64,000 nucleotides of DNA, from the NCBI GenBank assembly GCA_036937835.1, contig CM072876.1:2708001-2772000 (forward strand), read 5' to 3'. The translations under genes and the position numbers were made by a program. The stretch is from Pampus argenteus (taxonomy: Eukaryota > Chordata > Actinopteri > Scombriformes > Stromateidae). Positions 35,508 to 47,525 of this stretch are shown here, in pieces; the first letter of the stretch is position 1, and every line of letters begins with the position of its first letter. The notes under the pieces are model-generated. The model did not search any database. It was not told the origin of the DNA and saw only the letters and a list, made by a program, of their open reading frames with translations.

Positions 35508-38054
35508 TTAGAACCCAAGGGACTCCTGCTTAGCATCACGGAGAGCATAAAGCGCAAAAGGCACACCTTCGTCCCAATCCCTCCCCATATCATGACAGTA
35601 CTTTCTCAAGATGGACTTCAGGGTCTGGTGCCAGCGTTCAAGAGCGCCCTGTGACTTGGGATGATAAGCACTGGACACCGCATGAGAGACACCTAAAGAC
35701 TGCAAGGTTTGTCAGAAAGTTTTTGAGAGGAAGTTTGTACCTTGGTCAGTCTGCACTGTTTTTGGTAAACCAAAGGGGGTGAAGAATTTTGTCAATGCCT
35801 TAGTTACCGCTGGGGCAGTGATCTTACGTAGGGGGATAGCCTCAGGGAACCGAGTTGACACACACATCATGGTTAGCAAGAATTGGTTACCAGACTTTGT
35901 TCGGGGTAGGGGGCCAACACAGTCAACGATCATATGCTCGAAGGGTTCGCCAACAGCAGGGACTGGATGCAGAGGGGCTGGAGACACTACCTGATTTGGT
36001 TTTCCCACAATCTGGCAGGTATGGCATGTTTTGCAGAAACCTACAACATCAGTTTTTAACCCTGGCCAGAAGAAATTTTTCAGGACTCTATTATAGGTTT
36101 TTGTGATACCTAGATGACCAGACCATAAGTGCTCATGTGCTAGCTTTAGCACATGTTCACGACATCCTATAGGCAGCACAATCTGGTACACTGTGTTCCA
36201 GTCCTCCTCTACCTTACTTTTCTGTGAGGTCCACCTACGCATTAACACCCCGTCATCAACAAAAAATGGCTGCTTGTCAGTGCACTCACCAACATCCTCC
36301 GCAGCTTTAGCAAAACATTTTGCCAAGGATGGATCACTTTCCTGAGCCTCAACCAGCGATGCACGGGTCAGTGGCACTGAACCTATAGGACTGTCAGACT
36401 CTGGCACCAGCTCTAGGTCCTTCTCTATGCCACCCATTGGATTGCCACCAAGGGGCAACGTTTCCCCCGCTAGAATAGAGGGAAACACAGAGTTGGACAG
36501 CGCATCCTCATTCTGCTTTCGAGCCTGAGCCCGAGTTAACACACATGCCGTAAATACGCTTGGATGACACTTAGCTAGGCTATCAGGTTTGTGATTTGAA
36601 ATTGGCACAGCCACCACCTCTGCAACCGGATGCACTCTACCACCGGCTATGTCATTTCCCATGATGAAGTCCACCCCGTCAATAGGAAAACTAACACGAA
36701 CAGCCACTGGGAGAAAACCTGTCACTAGTTTTGTCTCAACGTGGACACGGTGAAGAGGCGCCAGCACAAAGCCCATTTCAATGCCCCTCACAACCGCACT
36801 AGCCTCACAGTCTGACTTGGCGTTTAAAGGCAGGATATCAGAAAGAATAAGGGATTGAGAGCAGGCGGTGTCTCGCAACACCATGACAGGACGCTGATCC
36901 TCAGCTTTCCCTGAGAGAGACACCAAGCCTTTAAAAATGAAAGGTGTGAAGCATTCATCAGGCTCACTTCGCCGGCTGACCTGGGTACTGGGAGACACAG
37001 TTTTAATCAAACCCACACCTTTAGGTTGTTTTGTGCCACCCCCCTGCTGCTTCTTCTTCCATGCCACACAATCCGCCATTAGATGACCAGACTTAGTACA
37101 AAAATAGCACAATCTCTCCCCCTTTTCACTGGGTGAGGGCACAGGGGTGCGAGCCGTAAGCATTTCACCACGTCTATGAAAGGTGACAGGCTTCTGATCA
37201 CCCTGACGGGCTGGAATATCGCGCTTGAGAAAAACCACCTTATGCGTGAGTGCATACTCGTCCGCCAGAGAGGCAGCGTGCTGCAGATTGCTTACCTTCT
37301 GCTCATTCAAGTACACTACAACACGTTCAGGCAAACAGTTTTTAAACTCCTCAAGCAACATCAATTCACGCAGTGAGGTCCGATCTTCCGCTTTACAGGC
37401 TACACACCACCTGTCAAATAAAATGCCCTTCTCCCTCGCGAAGTCAGCATAAGTCTGAGCTGACATCTTCTTCAGCCCTCGAAAACGCTGCCGATATGCC
37501 TCGGGCACTAACTCATAGACACGCAAAATCGCGCTCTTCACCTTCTCATAAATTAAACTGTCTTCTACACATAGAGACGCACAAGCCTCCTGAGCCTTAC
37601 CTGCCAACCTACACTGCAAGAGTATAGCCCATACATCCCTCGGCCAGTGTAAAGCTGCCGCAATACGCTCAAACGCGCCGAAGTAGGACTCCACTTCAGA
37701 CTCCCGAAACACAGGAACAAGCGAAATGTGCTTACTTACATCAAATGTGGACGCAGATGCCCCTGACGGCCCCTGGACGCCATCAGAAACGTGACCCGAA
37801 CTAACCTGCATGTCAAGCTGACGCAGTTTAATGGTTGTCTCTGCTTCCAACCTTTTGAGCTCCAACTCCCTCCGGAGCTGAAACTCGCGCTCGCGCTCCT
37901 CTTTCTCCAACTGGAGACGAGCTAAGCGTATCTTTAGCCGGGCATCTAGTCTGGAACCGGGAGATGACTCGATTGAGGGCGGGACAAACTGTGGCAATGT
38001 GCGCGGTTTCACCTCCACCCTACCACTCCGCGCGTCAGGCGTAACGCCGGTCAA
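35508..38054 (-). pseudogene. gag-protease-integrase frame of the Gmr1-like element, one internal stop
   Basis: A frame of 780 codons (38,054-35,712), interrupted by one TGA at 35,714-35,712 and then continuing in the same frame to 35,508. In order: a charged coiled-coil-like stretch (about residues 45-90), a gag capsid-like region, a CCHC knuckle (CYFCTKSGHLMADC, about residue 315), a protease with LRDTACSQS in place of the usual DTG, then the integrase zinc part (HLWSGH...FCKTCHTC). The integrase DDE residues are in IVDCVGPLP, QTDQGTNF and, after the stop, GALERWHQ. The frame ends in ESLGF at the deletion junction. Degraded and unlikely to be active. Confidence 0.88.
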
Positions 38055-38332
38055 CGGAGGCTCAGCCGCCAGTCAGCCTCCCCTCCCAAAGAACCATCCC
38101 CGCCCGTCATCACTGGAGACTCCGCCAACGCTGGTAAGCCAAGTACCCCTTCAGTCAGTAACCGGTCCAACACCACGGCTTTTAACTCGGCTTTGACAAG
38201 AGTACCTGACGCGGCCACATCAAAATATTCGGCGATCTCACGTAGCTCGCTCTTTTTACACTTATCCAGCTGTACAAGCGAAGGATTCGCCACAAACTCG
38301 TCAATATTGAATGCTGCAATACCCACCGCCAT
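38051..38332 (-). pseudogene. gag N-terminus of the Gmr1-like element, frameshifted
   Basis: ATG at 38,332 opens a frame beginning MAVGIAAFNIDEF with a SAP-like charged helix pair (DKCKKSELREIAEYFDV). It runs into a stop where the gag-pol frame begins. The two frames are offset, and a G-rich run near 38,090 is the likely site of the indel. Confidence 0.65.
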
Positions 38333-38816
38333 CCTGACGCACACTGTAGTAAACGGCAAGCACCACACGATCTACCAGCCGATCCACACACAATCGACCA
38401 GAGCAAACCAGGCTACCAGCAACTGACAAGATAGGTTTAATGTCGGAGGTCCCCACACGCACAGTTTCCCCCAGCGCCTACCTGAGCAAAGCTATACCTG
38501 TCTATCTTCTGGAGCGTGCTGGGCTCGAGGCGACTTTAAAGGCAGAACTTCACTGACCGAAGCCGTGAAATGCCTACCCCCAACAGGGAAATTTATCCCC
38601 GCCCAGGATTACTCCGAAAATAAAAAAGGCAAAATAATAAATGAGTGCTCGTTGGAAGGATTGGAAAATCCAGCTGAACACTCCCCTAACCATCTGAGGA
38701 AAACCGCTCAGTGAAAAACACCCCGACACTACCACCTCCCTGACAGCCACAGAAAACGAAACAAAAAAAACCCGCTGACTGCACACAGGAGAGCGCTAGC
38801 GCTTTCTTACAAAACG

Positions 38817-38834
38817 ATCCCGGACGAGCCCCCA
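38817..38834 (-). other. primer binding site, tRNA-Pro type
   Basis: On the minus strand TGGGGGCTCGTCCGGGAT begins 4 bp inside the 5' LTR. This is the 18-base complement of the tRNA-Pro 3' end known from other LTR elements. It fixes the transcription orientation as minus. Confidence 0.88.
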
Positions 38835-38838
38835 AATA

Positions 38839-39313
38839 TGTTACGTCCCCAGTTGTGCCAGGGGATGAGGGAGTAACATAAAATGAAATAACCGGGAGTC
38901 CTGACAGAAAACGGTAAACAATGTAACCAGTAAAATAGGTTTATTTGCAAAAGTAAAGAGAACGAGATAACACAAAGCGGACTCCTCCAAAACACGGGGA
39001 GCCGAAACACCAGCCTTTGCCGTGGCTCACTCCAGGACCAAGACGCACACACACACAGCTACGCGGCTCCTGGATCAGATAGCGCACACACACAGTTGTC
39101 ACCCAGTCTCTGCCACACAGACCGACCGCAGGTTGAGAGAGAGAGAGAGCCGGCTCCACCTCCTGCCTATATATGCCCCGCCCGCCTAATTGGCCACAGG
39201 TAACCCAGATCAGTCATCAGTGCCCAAAGGAAAAGGGGCAGAACCTAGAGGGGAGGAGGAGAGGGGAAAAAGAAAGCGAACACAAACAATAACACAGGCC
39301 GGCGGTCGTAACA
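38839..39313 (-). repeat. 5' LTR of the Gmr1-like element
   Basis: 475 bp. Minus-strand signals: a GC box (GGCGGGCGGGGC, 39,175-39,186) directly followed by a TATA motif (39,168-39,174), and AATAAA at 38,945-38,940. That order fits a U3-R-U5 layout. Confidence 0.93.
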
Positions 39314-42300
39314 GACAGGCAAAATATCTCCGCTGATTAAGGTGAATAAAATACCACAGGAGTATGGTTGTGTTGTGATCTATTGAGCTGGTTCGAGCTT
39401 GTAGATGATGTAGAGTGTAAAGTTCCTGAGCAGCAGCGGGCAAGTAAAACATCCCACAGCACATCACAGAAATACCAGTTTGCTAGTGAGAAAGATGCAC
39501 AAACCTAAAACAACGTCCGTCATGCTTTACATGTCATCAAATAGTTGAATGTTTTGCAGATATGTTGAGTATGAACATTTTACAACATTGCTCACTGCAT
39601 TGTCACATATTTCATTACACTGTAAACAGTTTTTGCTAAGACATAAACATATCTACACTGTGCACATTTCCGTCACATTTTTCAGCCGCGCATGTCTGAT
39701 GATACATTTATGCTTCAGTTTTAATGAATACAGCTGTCTCTGTTGGACGTGTAACATGTGACGCCGTTGACCACGTTGGGGGAGACAAAAACTGGCCAGA
39801 TCTTCTTTACATGTTGTTTTGGAAATAGACTCCTCTCCATCACATTTTAAGAAATCAGATTCACATTAATGAAATCCTGAGACGAGGACAAACAAAGGAA
39901 ATAACAGACTGACAGATGGATAAATAAAGACCTGTGTGCGTTTGCGTGTGTCCGATATGCTGATATTATTCTGTTTTATTTCTATCTCCATCTTTTACTC
40001 ATTCCAAACATGCCACATCTTTCTAAAAAAAAAACGAAACACCACAACACGACCGGACACTGGAACTGCTCACCGTGCAGCCACATCATGGGAGACTAAT
40101 AACAGACGAACTACGAACTATCATGCTCAAAAACACTTAAGACACCATCAAATAAACACATATGTAATCAACCAGATGTACATTAAGTTAACAGGTCGTC
40201 TGTTCACATCCGATTTATCGTCAGTGATTCATGAAAACAAAGTTAATTAAATAATTTCATCCACGACCAGGCGACACGTACCTCATCTTAAACTGCACTG
40301 TGAGATCATGCCCTGCACTATGATGTTAAGTTACCAAAATAATTGCCCATCTGCCAAACAGGAAGTGGATCAAAATTTAAATACGTGCTGCACCACATGG
40401 TTGAGATCACCTGTGTTTTTTACTTTGTCTTATTAATGCATCTTCATTCTCTATATATTTTTCTTTTTACAACTGTAATATAATAAAAATTCTGATTCAC
40501 TAGGTTTACTATCATCAAGACATTAGTTTATAATAGATTAGATATCGATTAAGCTGAACAACCAGTACAAATGCATCAGCCAACATGAGGAGACTCACAA
40601 CAATTTCATCTTCGATTACAACAGAGATGCTCTCAGTACTGTTATCAGTGACCACTCGTACTTATCATTTGTTTGTTTAGCCTGTTTAACATCCAGCATT
40701 GCACTGTTGTCACAGACTATCCAGGGTTTTGTTTGTGTTTAGCGTTGTTTTATTACATTTACATCCGCATTTATGGTTTAATCAAGAAAGACAAATATTT
40801 AAGTTTATTGTTTTATGTCCCGAGGAAACAGATTAGCTTGAGTTTTAATTTACCATATATATCCACCATGTGCTTTCAGGAGACAAAAGGAGAGTCACTC
40901 AGTCACTTCCTGGATTTAAGCACCTGCTGACATCACCAGTGATGCTAATACGACGCTAACGCTAAACTAACGGTTCCCCCGATAAAATTTGAGGGTGCTA
41001 ACTTCATAACCAGGTTCATAACTTACAACCTGTAATTGTCAGGGTTTTATTGTTTTAAATTCATCTTACAGCTGTATGTTAGTGACCAGTAAAACGGTTG
41101 TTGTCTTATACGTGTTCAAGTTCTGTAAATACTGAAAATGTGCTGCTGTGTCACTTTTAACTGGCTCTCTTATAACATCAAATAAAAATGAAGCAAACTT
41201 AAATACAGGATATGAGGGACCCACACGCACTCACACCTGGTCCACAACAGTCTCTATGAGTCATCTAAACCCCCTGTTGCAGGCCTGTGTCGTAGCTTGG
41301 GTGCGTTGTGGCCTAAAACAGAATGGCCGCTTCACTTATAACAAGCAGAATGAAAATAAAAGGCACGTGCAAGTTCAGTACTCACGTTCCCGACGGTTAG
41401 TGAGGATAGTGAACATGTCACCGACACGATCCACAGCTCACACACACAGCAGGCAGGACGCAGATCCTACGTAGTTCACAGGCGCTTTGCTTCCCTCCTT
41501 AATGCCGTCAAAACGTCCGTCTCCTTTTCCTAAATTAAGTACACAAGCTAAATACCAAGTCCACATGCTGCTTCTGGCTGATTTAACCTTCGCACAGATT
41601 AACCAAACATGTATACAGAGCAGAGAGCAAGCTAATCAAATATGGCGCTAGGTTAAACCTAACGGCTAATCGCGGTTAGCATTAACGGTTCGTTTTGTAC
41701 TGTACAGCTTAATTACAGTTTTCTAAAACACTCATATGCTCATAATTACCTCTCGGTTGATCACAAAGTTCTTTACATCAGGTCGTTCCCCATAAAAACA
41801 TGAACTCTGGTCCACCAAATCACTCCAACTCGGACTCTGTCAAGTTAACTCGTCTCCCTCCTCTCGTTACTCTGCTGGTCTCCAACGCAACCTCCCGCTC
41901 TGTCCCTCCCGCTCTGTCCCACCCCCTCACCTACAGACTGCCCTGCGATTGGCCAGAGGTACCAGAGCTCTACACATGCCAATACCATCAAAGACATGAA
42001 TGATTGACAACCCACAAAACAAATAATAATACAGTGAGACTAAATAACACACAATGACTCATATCTTACAAACACTATGAAATTAAATGGCATAACTACT
42101 TATCATTTGTTTGTTTAGCCTGTTTAACATCCAGCATTGTACTGTTGTAACAGACTATCCAGGGTTTTGTTTGTGTTTAGCGTTGTTTTATTACATTTAC
42201 GTCCGCATTTATGGTTTAATCAAGACAGACAAATATTTAAGTTTATTGTTTTATGTCCCGAGGCACCTGCTGACATCACCAGTGATGCTAATACGACGTT

Positions 42301-42993
42301 AACGGTAAGCTAACGGTAAGCTAACGGTTTCCCGGTAAATTTGAGTGTATTTGAGTATTTTAACAGATCTTTTGCATTTTTAACTTGTTCTGTACTTTAA
42401 CCACATTTATGAACTTTTACCCACTTCAATACATAATAAACTTTTATGAGTTGTGAAATCAATTATTTCACCAAGGGCTACATACTGTATATATGTAATA
42501 TTTATCTATCTATGTGACAAATAACTGACATTCAGTACAGAGTTAGATATGGACGTGTTTAGCCTAGAGCCAATAATACACATTTAAACAGCTGAAAAGC
42601 TTTTTTATTCACATGTTGTATCTTCTTAACTAGTTGGGAAGCTAATCGCCACACCATGAAAACACCTTTTAATGCTCTGAGCGGCTGTTGTTTTAGACAA
42701 ACTCTTAACCAAAATGTCTAATTTATTTTTTTAACATGTTAAATCAGCAAGAAACGACATGTTGGCAGCTCCGAGGTGTTACGAAGGTGTTGCTAAGCTA
42801 GCAGTTTCCACCTGCTTCTACAGTAGCTAAGCTATTTGAGCTAAGCTAGGCTACACACTTCCTGTCGTAGACACACAGAGAGGAAACTAATAAACTAATA
42901 TCGTTCTTATCTGACTCTGGGTAACATGACAAACAAGAATATTTCCCAGCATGTCAGTGTTTCTGAATGAGATTTATTTCTGTTTCTATTGTG
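39314..42993. other. spacer between the LTR element and copy 3
   Basis: Array spacer, longest form. 39,314-41,167 matches 27,170-28,560 and 61,660-63,500. 41,168-42,098 is a segment otherwise seen only at 63,507 onward, and in part in spacers 3-4 and 4-5. After it, the stretch starting CTTATCATTTGTTTGTTTAGCC (first at about 40,662) occurs again at about 42,099, so part of the spacer is duplicated. Contains a GC-richer patch with GCGATTGGCC near 41,945. The 108-codon open frame at 41,148 is not convincing as a gene. Confidence 0.6.
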
Positions 42994-43178
42994 CAGTGGT
43001 GGGACGTAACTAAGTACATTTACTCAAGTTATATGTTTAACTACAATTTTGGCATAGGCTACTGGAGTATTCCCATTTTATGCTACTTTATACTTTCACT
43101 CCACTATATTTCAGAGGGAAATATTGTACTTTAAATGTTCAAATGATCCAATATTTCTCCAAAAATCAAAGATTTAGA
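42994..43178 (+). mobile_element. truncated hAT-type MITE upstream of copy 3
   Basis: Left end CAGTGGTGGGACGTAACTAA is present, but the right half is missing. The sequence jumps from GATTTAGA to AGTATATCTAAAG. Confidence 0.8.
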
Positions 43179-43192
43179 AGAGTATATCTAAA
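43171..43192 (+). promoter_or_regulatory. deletion-truncated promoter block of USP copy 3
   Basis: The TATA-like TATATCTAAA (43,183-43,192) is kept 90 bp from the ATG. About 305 bp upstream, including the octamer and both TGATGTCA sites, is missing relative to copies 1, 2, 4 and 5. A short AGA microhomology lies at the junction. Confidence 0.55.
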
Positions 43193-43272
43193 GAATTCTT
43201 CAAGTTAACATTAGTTGAGTACAGAAATAGAGAGGACGGTGCATCTCAGAGAAATTCACGCTTCGAAAAGTG

Positions 43273-45238
43273 ATGGAAACTGTTACAAACATGCCTGGAT
43301 GTGTTTTTCAAGAGAAGGTACATTTCACAGATTAACTATAATTTGTTTTTTTGGGTTTTTTTTTATAAATATTGTATTTTTCATATGTTTCCTGTTAACT
43401 GAAAAAGTTCATTCTCCAGAGTTTTAAAGTCAGATGTTTTGTAGATACTTTTAGTGAATTTAACTAATATCAGCTATGAATGCACATCATTTTTCTGTTA
43501 ATATTCAACTTCTTTTACTATATTCTGAACAGAAAACCCAAAAACCTGCAAAAACAAGTGTTGCAGATGATGGTAAACAGCATGCCAACTCTAAAAGGTG
43601 GTAAGTAAATTCATTACTATCATTTTACTATTGATCTAACTATTTCCTCATTTCTACAGTCACGTTCATTTGCTACTTTATTTCGTTTTTTGTACAATTT
43701 TATTTATTGTAAGTGAAAACCCTTGAACTTTATTCATGTGATTCTACAAACAACTGTGTGTTTCTCTTTACTAACAGTGTTGCTGCCACCACTGCTCCAG
43801 TCACAGCTACGTTTCCTGATGCTGGAAAACACAATAAAAACAAGACATTGTCATTGTGGAAGCGAATCTTCGGTCAACCTCAGGTATGTTTGACAGAAAG
43901 TGTCTGAGCTTCATGTAAACCTCATTTTAGTACACTTAATTTACTTTTTATTTAATTGTAGTCATTTAGTAGACTTTTTAGTTGTAAGCAAACACAAAAA
44001 CTATGTCTGATATAGTTTACTCATATTTTTGTTTTTTTACTCTACAGAAGAAAACAAAGGTCGTCGAAGAAAAGTAAGAAAACTCACTCATGTGCTTTGC
44101 TCACTTATTTAGTCCAATAAAGGATTTAGGCCCAACTTTGGGCTCAGAATCACTCTGATGGGTCACAAGATAAATCAGATGATCAGTGGTGAAGGACAGA
44201 AAGAAGAAAAAAAATAAGATTGTTCTGCTACATACATTTATTTCTATAATTTATTCATATTCTTTGTTTCTCTTTAGCAATCGTGATACCACCTTAACAA
44301 ATAAGCCAAAGAAGAAATCTTGGTGGAGATGTTGCAGTTGTTGCAAGGTATGTTTCACGGAAAGAGCCAAAACTCAACATTAACCAGATAGTAACCAGTC
44401 TGGACTAAATGAGAGCACCGAACAAAAATAATACAGTTTACTTGTCTGTCTGTGCATTATCGTTTTCTTTCTCTCCGGCAGAGAAAAAGCAGCAAAGATG
44501 AAGACGAGTCCATTAGACCAATGCAGATTAATGGCGACAGATTGCCTGGCTACGATACCTTAAACAGGCAGTTGTTATGCCACATGCAGCTCAAGGACAG
44601 TCATCTTAACAGGTAGATACACTCAAAATCAATAACATAGATTATCATTAATAGAAAGTCACATTGTTTCCACTGTAAAGAACGAATCTTAAAGCTCATA
44701 TTTGTTTGGAGAAAGAAGATTTGTAACGTGTTCATTGACCGTGCGTGTTTTTGTTTTTATAGCAAGAAAAAGATCGATCACGATGTCGAGCAAAACACCA
44801 TCGAACACTTGGGGTGAGTACATCTAAATTGTTGCCACGGTAAAGAATGAATCTTAAAGCTCATATTTGTTTGGAGAAAGAAGATTTGTAACGCGTTTAT
44901 TGACGGTGCGTGTTTTTGTTTTTATAGCAAGAAAAAGATCGATCGCGGTGTCGAGCAAAACACCATCGAACACTTGGGGTGAGTACATTTGAACAAGAAC
45001 TACAGTTAAATTATACACTATCTCTAGTAGGAGGTTTGTGATTGGTCAGTGAATAACTGGTGATGTTGATGTGTGTTTTGTCGTGTCTTTGCATCAGATT
45101 CCCCAACATCGGACAGAGCTGTTACATGAACTCCAGCCTGCAGGGCCTCCTGACGCTGGAGGACTTTGTTCGAGACGTCAGTGTCCGGGAGAAGATCTTT
45201 AATTCATCTCTTGAGGCCCAACTGATGAGGTACAGCAG

Positions 45239-45279
<41 letters not shown>

Positions 45280-46888
45280 ATGTCTTTCTCAAGTTTATCA
45301 ACAAACTTATCAACAAACTCTTTTTTTTCCTGACACCCTTTGCAGCTCCTTCCTGAAAATCCGTGATGCTCACAGCTCTACGGACAGGAAACACAAAACC
45401 CATCTCCTCTGCTCATTCAAGAATGCGGTCTCTGTCCAGGCTCCTGAATTTATGGATCACCACCAGAAAGTGAGTCACCTGGTTTGATGTGTAGTTATTT
45501 GAACCTCCTCTTGATGGTTTCTGTTCTGTGTATAAACTCCTCTGTGTGATTCTCTTGTGTTCAGGACGCTCACGAGTTCCTCACATCGATCCTGGACCAA
45601 ATTAGAAGTCTGTCCCTTCAGCTCCAGATGGATGCTGTAAAAATGAACTTACGATACACCTGCCCTGTGGAAAATCACCTGATGTTCAAGATGGAGAACA
45701 CCAGAACATGCAGGGGGTAAGACTACACTGAAAATAACACACGTGTACACATGCGGTTATGAGATGTCTTTCTTTGTAAATTTCATGTGAACTGTTCCTT
45801 TAATGTGCAGGTGTAGCGCTCAGTCTACAAGGCAGGAAGAATTCACCAACCTGTCCCTGGACCTGGTTCCTGGAGGCTCCTTGGAAGAAATGCTGGAGAA
45901 TTACCTGGTGGTAAGTTTTACCTGTCCATGTGTGGACGTGCTATGGTTTTGTTACTCAGTTTATAACACACAGCCTGTTGTCTCTGCAGGAGACTCCGCT
46001 GGAGTACCGGTGCCAGTGTGGAGAGAACAAATCGACCCAGGTGACGGCGTTTGAGACTCTGCCAAGGTGAGCGACATCACATCACATCGTAAACGCTGAA
46101 AGTGTTTCCACAACTGGGCTCCACAATCCCCAAGAGATCTTCGAGAGTTTACATTGAATGTAATTTAGTAATAATCTTGTTGTCTTTATCTGCGTCTACA
46201 GAGTGCTCATCCTACATATGAAACGGTTTCGCTTCACTGCCTCAAATACTGTGGTGAAGGTGCGGGACCGCGTCACGTTATTCAGGGAGCTGGTGGTGTC
46301 CTCCAAAGAGGTAAAGAAATACAACCTCATCTGAGAACAAACAGAAACATGAAAGTTAATATATAAACTGTGTGTATGTGTGAAGCTGATTTTTATTAAC
46401 TGTTTTGCTCTTCAGGGTGGAGGCTGCTACAGCCTGGTCAGCATCATCAGTCATTTTGGGTCCACGGCGAACACAGGTATGAAAATCACAACGAATGATT
46501 CAGTGGTGAAAAGACTCACAATAAGCTAAACTGCATCCAGTAACCTCTGCTATATCGCTCTCTTGTTAGGACACTACATCTGTGACAGCGTCCATCCTGA
46601 TGAGTGTCCAGAGGACACAACTGACCGCTGGCTCACATTCAATGACTCAGTCGTCACCGAAACCACCGGGCGCTCGGTATGTCAGCAGCGGAAGGATTCA
46701 GCATACATCCTGCTCTATAAGCGACAGGTAAGAAGACAACACAGTCACATCCTGCACTGAACTCCAGAAGAAGAGGGGCGGTTTGAAACACACCAAGAGG
46801 GTATTTACTGAGAGTCTCCTGTCTGTATTCTCAGTTTTAGAACAAGGTGAGCCTTACCCTCCAGAAAAAAGAAGGCTACGAACTATGA
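43273..46888 (+). CDS. USP37/26/29-like ubiquitin-specific protease, array copy 3
   Basis: Exons: 43273-43317, 43533-43600, 43778-43883, 44048-44073, 44278-44347, 44482-44612, 44763-44813, 44928-44978, 45098-45229, 45346-45469, 45565-45716, 45811-45910, 45990-46066, 46202-46310, 46416-46476, 46570-46727, 46841-46888. Predicted about 502 residues: shorter because it has two microexons instead of three and because CTA-TGA (46,886-46,888) ends the tail after 15 residues. The catalytic Cys is near residue 191, and all active-site motifs are retained. Private changes: NNRDTT in exon 5, HMKRF for HIKRF, VRDRV for VRDPV and CGEN for CGDN. It follows the truncated promoter block, so its expression may differ from the other copies. 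Confidence 0.88.
44763..44978 (+). repeat. two tandem 51-nt microexons in copy 3
   Basis: Units 44763-44813 and 44928-44978, again 165 bp apart. One unit fewer than in the other four genes, a direct size polymorphism of the protein between paralogs. Confidence 0.85.
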
Positions 46889-47520
46889 AGATCGGTGGAG
46901 GATGATGACGAAGATGCCAGGAGGACCGCTAGCCCTTAGCAGGATGGGCCCCCCAATGAGAGCCTGGTTCCTCCAAAGGTTTCCTCCTCTTTGAAGGAGT
47001 TTTTTCTTGCCACAGTCGCCTTAAATGCTGCTTTTAAGATTTACCAGCATTTAGCTTGCTCTCGGGGGACGACTTTATATATATGTATATGTCAGAGGGC
47101 AGTAAGATTGTTTTTAGCATGGTTGGACTTTATACATATATCCTGGTCTATACGCGACAGGTAAGAAAACAACACAGTCACATCCTGCACTGAACTCCAG
47201 AACAAGAGGGACAGTTTGAAACACACCAAGAGGGTATTTACTGAGATCTAGTGTCTGTATTCTGTTTTAGAACATGGTGAGCCTTACCCTCGAGAAAAAA
47301 AGAAGGCTACGAACTACGAAGATCGGTGGACGATGATGACGAAGATGCCAGGAGGACCGCGAGCCCTTAGGAGGATGGGCCCCCCAATGAGAGCCTGGTT
47401 CCTCCCAAGGTTTCTTCCTCTTTGAGGGAGTTTTTCCTTGCCACAGTCGCCTTAAATGCTGCTTATAAAATTTACCAGCATTCGGCTTGCTCTCGGGGGA
47501 CAACTTTATATATATGTAAA
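46703..47520 (+). repeat. duplicated 3'-end module of copy 3
   Basis: Modules at about 46,703-47,085 and 47,131-47,515; the second starts ACATATATCCTGGTCTATAC and its tail exon is frameshifted. AATAAA lies at about 47,525. Confidence 0.75.
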
Positions 47521-47525
47521 CAAAA

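Larger units (their letters stand above)
34633..39313 (-). mobile_element. Gmr1-like Ty3/gypsy LTR retrotransposon, RT-deleted
   Basis: A 4,681-bp element inserted on the minus strand in spacer 2-3, flanked by the 5-bp duplication GACAG (34,628-34,632 and 39,314-39,318). The empty site GAACAGACAGGCAAAAT is found at about 61,647 and 47,909. Two 475-bp LTRs (TGTTACG...CGTAACA) differ at two positions by eye, so insertion is recent. Order from the 5' LTR: tRNA-Pro-type primer site, gag, zinc knuckle, protease, integrase, then only an RNase H tail. Integrase directly after protease is the order described for Gmr1-type elements of fish. Reverse transcriptase is absent, so the copy is non-autonomous. 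Confidence 0.92.

Noticed and set aside
34633..39313. Endogenous retrovirus for the LTR element with a tRNA-Pro primer site
   Set aside because: The integrase-after-protease order, the gag with a SAP-like start and the absence of any env-like frame fit a Gmr1-type Ty3/gypsy retrotransposon better than a retrovirus.
41148..41474. 108-codon open frame present in spacer 2-3 and again at 63,487
   Set aside because: The start is not an ATG in the DNA, there is no domain, and the few differences between the two copies change residues at the end (NMSPTR versus NRSLTQ), so no coding constraint is visible.
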